Of a stretch of 34,086 nt of DNA, positions 30,900-34,086 are shown piece after piece. Below the pieces are notes generated by a model. That model had not been told where the DNA came from, searched no databases, and worked only from the letters and a program-made list of their open reading frames with translations. Location: NCBI RefSeq assembly GCF_003730195.1, contig NZ_QWGG01000019.1:1-34086 (forward strand), in the 5' to 3' direction. Both the position numbers and the translations under genes were made by a program. Position 1 is the stretch's first letter. Every line of letters begins with the position of its first letter. This DNA comes from Halosimplex salinum. Its GTDB lineage: Archaea > Halobacteriota > Halobacteria > Halobacteriales > Haloarculaceae.

Positions 30900-30905
30900 A
30901 ATAAA
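30900..30905 (-). promoter_or_regulatory. TATA box of the 431-aa gene
   Basis: Minus-strand TTTATT, 26-31 bases before the GTG at 30874. Confidence 0.45.
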
Positions 30906-31049
30906 CCATAGGTGCCGTATTGCTGAGAGGCTTCTCCGGGCAAGTTCTATGTCGTGGGCTTACGATGTGGTCTGTATGTCTCTGCCGGTATTTGATGTTG
31001 GCTGGCCAGAAATGGATCGCTGGTGAAACATATTTCGCCTTAGATTAGT

Positions 31050-31667
31050 ATGTTCGACAAAATAACGAATCTGTTCCAGTCTGGGGCAGATGTTCCGGAC
31101 TTGATCGTTGGACTCGGGTTAGAGGAGTGGTACCTGAACCTTTCCGATGAGCAGCGTCAGAAACTCTACGAGTACAGCACGTTCTTCGGGACTGGCGGGG
31201 AAATTAATCTGCTTGATCAGGGCGTACAGGAGACCTCGCAGTCGGCAAAGGAGTACTTGAAAGGCGTTGGCGGGACTGCAGCGAGTGAGAAAGACTACGC
31301 GTTCGCAGAGACGGTCTTGCTCGAAGCGTTAGAGCGAGATGATGGGTCGGCCACGAGTACACACTTCGCGTATAACGAGCTAATTGACGTGTACTACAAG
31401 CAGCGTGACGACCGCGACGATGCGATCGAGAAGTGTATTGAGTACTGTAAAAAAGACATTGAGATCGCTGAGGAGTTTGTGGCTGAGTTCGGCGAGGTGC
31501 CGCGAATCCCGGCGTTCAAGCGTCTCGCTATCATTTACGAGCGGCAAGACCGGTACGAGGAGACAGTTGCCGTGTGCGATCAAGCACTCGATATCGGGAC
31601 GCCGGATGGGACGAAAGGCGGATTTGAGGGACGGAAAGAACGCCTCCACAAGAAGATGAACGATTAA
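31050..31667 (+). CDS. TPR-like helical protein
   Basis: A 205-residue, mostly helical protein. The pairs DYAFAETVLLEALERDDG, HFAYNELIDVYYKQRDDRDD and AFKRLAIIYERQDRYEETVA ... CDQALDIG follow the A/B helix spacing of tetratricopeptide repeats, with the typical small-residue and aromatic positions. There are no enzymatic motifs. TPR proteins bind other proteins. It stands alone between two differently oriented genes, so no partner can be named. Confidence 0.6.
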   Translation: MFDKITNLFQSGADVPDLIVGLGLEEWYLNLSDEQRQKLYEYSTFFGTGGEINLLDQGVQETSQSAKEYLKGVGGTAASEKDYAFAETVLLEALERDDGSATSTHFAYNELIDVYYKQRDDRDDAIEKCIEYCKKDIEIAEEFVAEFGEVPRIPAFKRLAIIYERQDRYEETVAVCDQALDIGTPDGTKGGFEGRKERLHKKMND

Positions 31668-31765
31668 TCGAACCAGTCATCAAGAACTTCCCGTCCAGTA
31701 GTGGGTGTGGAAAGGTGACTGGCGATACGCCTATCTGATTGTAAGTACCCACGGACATCGAGCTG

Positions 31766-31924
31766 ATGGATACGCACCATATCTCCTACTCGCCAGAACG
31801 AGTCGTTCGGGTCTGTCGGGAGTGCCACCGGAGTATCCACCAGGAGCCGGGCTACTACGACGGTTTCGAATCGGAGACCACAGCGGGAGCGCCAGTCTCG
31901 GGTCTCATGAGTTATTCGGGATAA
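31766..31924 (+). pseudogene. C-terminal fragment of an HNH endonuclease
   Basis: This frame encodes 52 residues from an ATG at 31766; a TAA in frame lies 22 bases earlier. THHISYSPERVVRVCRECHRSIHQ matches the end of HNH nucleases: the His pair, then C17-x2-C20-H21 and H25. The N-terminal half with the first CxxC pair is missing and is not found in the other frames just upstream. It is therefore most likely a leftover of a broken mobile or defence nuclease, though a small zinc protein is possible. Confidence 0.4.
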
Positions 31925-31929
31925 ATCGC

Positions 31930-32661
31930 TTATTCCCGGCTTCGTGCTTCCTCAAAGGAATATGACGAGAAAATCACATTTGAGTCGTCTATAGAATACT
32001 GGAAGAGGCGTTGGAAGTCCCGTGTATCGTCTTCTGATAACGTGGAGGTCAACTCCCCGTCGAAGCGCACCCAGTGGAAATCTTCTAGTCCATAGTCGTC
32101 TTCTCGGGATGCCATTTCGTGCCCAAACATACCGATAACGTACTTTTGCTTCTGACCCGGTTCGAGGAATTCTGTGGTGCCTCGCCAGTCCCCCGCGCCA
32201 CCTTCGTAGACTTTCATCTCTTCTGGCAACTCATCGTATGAGAGGTTATCATCGAGAATCAGATCACTTGCTTCCGTGTCTGAGGTAGGTGCAAGCGAGA
32301 TTCGGATTGTGGCCTCTATGGGTACTTGTCCGGTATTCTCAAAGACAAGCCATCCACCCCCATCTTCTAACGATTCGTGGTGGATTGAGAGTTGAGGACG
32401 CCTCATGAACTTGACCTCCTCCCGCATGTACTTCGTCTGTTGTTGGCTGGAGTAGGCCGTTATCGCAGTGATGAGCGCTAGGAAGAGTGTCCCGAATGCC
32501 ACAGCCTCCTGTGCAGTGTACAGATTGGTATGGTGGTAGACTATGACCGACGCGAGAAAGAGTAGTACCGCTCCGATTACGGGCCACCCCTTGTACTCGA
32601 ATAACCCGTTCAATCTTCTCACACTCAAGAGGTATTGTGGATCCGATATACTATTTCCCAC
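31930..32661 (-). CDS. Two-helix membrane protein with soluble C-terminal domain
   Basis: A 243-residue protein. Two hydrophobic helices lie at about 26-44 (WPVIGAVLLFLASVIVY) and 52-68 (AVAFGTLFLALITAITAY). A soluble domain of about 170 residues, largely beta, follows (LSIHHESLEDGGGWLVFENT, PIEATIRISLA, GLEDFHWVRFDGELTS). The GTG start at 32661 directly abuts the stop of the upstream nuclease gene, so the two are co-translated. It may anchor the nuclease or be a membrane effector triggered by it. I do not recognise the domain. Confidence 0.6.
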   Translation of the reverse strand: MGNSISDPQYLLSVRRLNGLFEYKGWPVIGAVLLFLASVIVYHHTNLYTAQEAVAFGTLFLALITAITAYSSQQQTKYMREEVKFMRRPQLSIHHESLEDGGGWLVFENTGQVPIEATIRISLAPTSDTEASDLILDDNLSYDELPEEMKVYEGGAGDWRGTTEFLEPGQKQKYVIGMFGHEMASREDDYGLEDFHWVRFDGELTSTLSEDDTRDFQRLFQYSIDDSNVIFSSYSFEEARSRE

Positions 32662-33180
32662 TCAGGCTCGATACCCAATTACAGCGATATCCTCGACGTG
32701 CAGAACACTCCGCATGAACTCCAGTGTAGTAATCGAGTGCTGAAACAGGTTGCCGTACTCAGGGTGTTCAGCAGGAACAATCAAGCAACCAAACTCGATT
32801 ACATCCCGGCCACCGTCTCGGGTCTTCCCACCTCTAATGAACTTCAGGATATCATCGCTAATCCGCTTGCGCTGAGCCTTCTCGACCTCGACCGCAATCC
32901 GTTTCTCTGGATGGTACAGGTCGACACTGTGGTTGAACTCGGGATGCCAGAGCATGGTCTTGGGGTTGCGGCCGGATTTGGCATCCCATTCGTACTCATA
33001 CTCTGGTAACGACTCAGCAACCAGACCGTCAAAATCCTCATTAAGAGTGCTCTCCGGGACCTGTTCCAGACTTGAGATTATCTTCTGGTACTCATCACCG
33101 GGGAACCGTCGAGAACTCTTCTGAGACCGAATCTCACTCAACCGCTTCTCTTTCACGACCTCGACCATGCGTTGTCGCAT
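32662..33180 (-). CDS. PD-(D/E)XK-like nuclease
   Basis: I choose the ATG at 33180 (172 aa); a TTG five codons earlier and an ATG at 33168 are alternatives. NHSVDLYHPEKRIAVEVEKA holds D87 and E98, with E100-K101 in place of the usual x-K, and ISDDILKFIRGGK then VIEFGCLIVPAEHPEYG follow the strand-helix-strand order of restriction endonucleases. Proteins with the pattern I-x-V-E-V-E-K ... D-x-L-K-F are often restriction-like. It is the first gene of a two-gene unit with the membrane protein. Confidence 0.6.
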   Translation of the reverse strand: MRQRMVEVVKEKRLSEIRSQKSSRRFPGDEYQKIISSLEQVPESTLNEDFDGLVAESLPEYEYEWDAKSGRNPKTMLWHPEFNHSVDLYHPEKRIAVEVEKAQRKRISDDILKFIRGGKTRDGGRDVIEFGCLIVPAEHPEYGNLFQHSITTLEFMRSVLHVEDIAVIGYRA

Positions 33181-33195
33181 AATTGAACGGCTCAA

Positions 33196-33696
33196 GGATA
33201 AGAGTACGACTCTAATGGGGGTTCTCGATGCTATCGGGTAGTATTGGCGCGTTGGCCGGGCTCTGTGGAGTGATAGTATTCGCTTGTGGTGGCGTAAGCT
33301 CGGGGACCAGGCCCTCCCTGCGTTTCAGTTGGGATCGATGAGCGCTCCTCAGCTGCCAGCCCATCCACGGCGTTGGAAGCGTTGATAGTTGCTGCGAGTG
33401 CGCTCGTGGCGGCTTGTAAGCAGGTTGTTTTACCCGACGAATGAGGCCATCTATGGATTACGAAGAATTCGTTGTATGTTGCGGCGAAGTATTGGAAGTG
33501 TTGCGTCGAATGGGCGAGTCGAAATCCAGCGGGAGACGCAGTGTATCGGGGGCTCTTCGGACGTGTTGCTGAGAGCACGAGGGTTTATCCCTGCGTGCTA
33601 GTTTCGCCCGTTCACCATGCTATTCGAAAGAGAACAAGTTCAGAAACGAGAACAGGGCCACCCCATCAACGTGATTGTAGTCGTCGGGGTGGGAAC
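33196..33696. other. Intergenic stretch of 500 bases without a convincing gene
   Basis: Frames on both strands exist but their products are neither acidic nor family-like. On the minus strand a segment, SSGKTTCLQAATSALAATIN, looks like a P-loop by chance and lacks the rest of an ATPase. The upstream region of the nuclease gene (CTTATCC near 33198-33206) is the only probable site. Confidence 0.35.
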
Positions 33697-33972
33697 ATGA
33701 ACGCTGCTACAAGATACGTGGAGGCATCGGAGACAGGGTCGCCACTGCACGCGTATGTTTCAGATCATGGGCAAGGCGTGTCGCAAAGCGAACTCGAACA
33801 TCCGAAGATTGCTGGTCGGTCGATAACTCTCTCAAACGACGTGGATACTAACGACCAGGATCTCATCGCGGCTGGGATTCGAGCGACTGACCCGGCCGAA
33901 AAGTCGTGTTTCGCTAATGCGCTTCAACTGTGGGAGTACGATAATCGATTTACGTACGTCGTATGTGTTTAG
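33697..33972 (+). CDS. Truncated hypothetical protein, 91 aa
   Basis: The ATG at 33697 begins MNAATRYVEASETGSPLHAY and the frame ends CFANALQLWEYDNRFTYVVC-V. The final segment resembles haloarchaeal proteins in which K-C-F-x-N-A...Y-V-E-G is followed by a longer HAW-containing domain; here the frame ends just after the equivalent of Y-V-E. It therefore looks C-terminally truncated. Function unknown. The downstream 110 bases hold no gene but carry a strong hairpin. Confidence 0.4.
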   Translation: MNAATRYVEASETGSPLHAYVSDHGQGVSQSELEHPKIAGRSITLSNDVDTNDQDLIAAGIRATDPAEKSCFANALQLWEYDNRFTYVVCV

Positions 33973-34056
33973 CCCGGGCTGATTTCGTCACTGTCTCGTA
34001 GGAGGCGTTCAATGGGGGCCGTATGCACTGGCAGCAGAGTTCCGGTGCGGCTCTGA

Positions 34057-34085
34057 GGGATGGGCTCCATGGCGGAGCCCATCCC
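34057..34085. repeat. Perfect inverted repeat with 12-bp arms
   Basis: GGGATGGGCTCC (34057-34068) and GGAGCCCATCCC (34074-34085) are exact reverse complements separated by ATGGC. No T-run follows within the window, so it is not a plain terminator. A transposon end of the IS200/IS605 kind, a recombination site or an RNA hairpin are all possible; the sequence beyond the edge is needed to decide. Confidence 0.6.
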
Positions 34086-34086
34086 G

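Noticed and set aside
33231-33578. P-loop-like string (SSGKTTCLQAA) on the minus strand
   Set aside because: There is no Walker B or other ATPase motif and the surrounding sequence is not coding-like.

Overview
The window reads as haloarchaeal DNA (class Halobacteria). The proteins are strongly acidic. Many genes have an AT-rich TATA box about 25-30 bases before the start codon and almost no leader, and internal operon genes carry GGAGGT-type Shine-Dalgarno sites. One gene encodes a TATA-binding protein. Nearly everything is accessory: nucleases, a helicase-methylase pair, an orphan GHKL ATPase, a ubiquitin-like operon, a RAMP-type (Cas7-like) operon, gene fragments and unrecognised proteins. 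There are no housekeeping genes, rRNA or recognisable tRNA, and no CRISPR array. I read it as a defence or mobile island on a chromosome or megaplasmid.

Layout. 1-4435 (mostly minus): a frameshifted gene at the left edge, a Vsr-like endonuclease with Cys clusters, an acidic unknown, a small 49-aa ORF, and a translationally coupled pair of unknowns with a Cys/His-rich C-terminus. 4626-10535 (minus): Ubl -> E2 -> JAB/JAMM peptidase -> E1/ThiF -> small two-helix membrane protein, tightly packed, followed by a separately promoted helical-repeat protein. 10694-11900 (plus, divergent): a TrmB-type regulator overlapping a YwgA/Panacea-like protein. 12033-13475: a GHKL ATPase. 13751-22254 (minus): a small winged-helix protein, a divergent TATA-binding protein, an Eco57I-like adenine methyltransferase, a PLD-SNF2-type helicase and a 121-aa unknown, which I interpret as a defence module with its own transcription apparatus. 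22255-22440 is a dense intergenic region with twin palindromes and a candidate structured RNA. 22441-25526 (plus): a coupled operon of a CxxC protein, a Cas7-like RAMP protein, a repeat-bearing acidic protein, a Cys-rich gene of uncertain frame, and a degenerate nuclease-like protein. 25664-33972: a propeller-like protein divergent from a protein with two PD-(D/E)XK motif sets, a VWA protein, unknowns, a TPR-like protein, an HNH fragment, a nuclease plus membrane-protein pair, and a short remnant. The window ends in a perfect 12-bp-arm hairpin.

The most interesting parts are the complete archaeal Ubl-E2-JAB-E1 operon whose modifier lacks a C-terminal diglycine; the accessory TATA-binding protein in which both DNA-intercalating phenylalanines of repeat 1 are tyrosines, located in a methylase-helicase module; and the Cas7-like operon without a visible CRISPR array. 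All functional calls come from motif reading of the sequence; no database search was possible.
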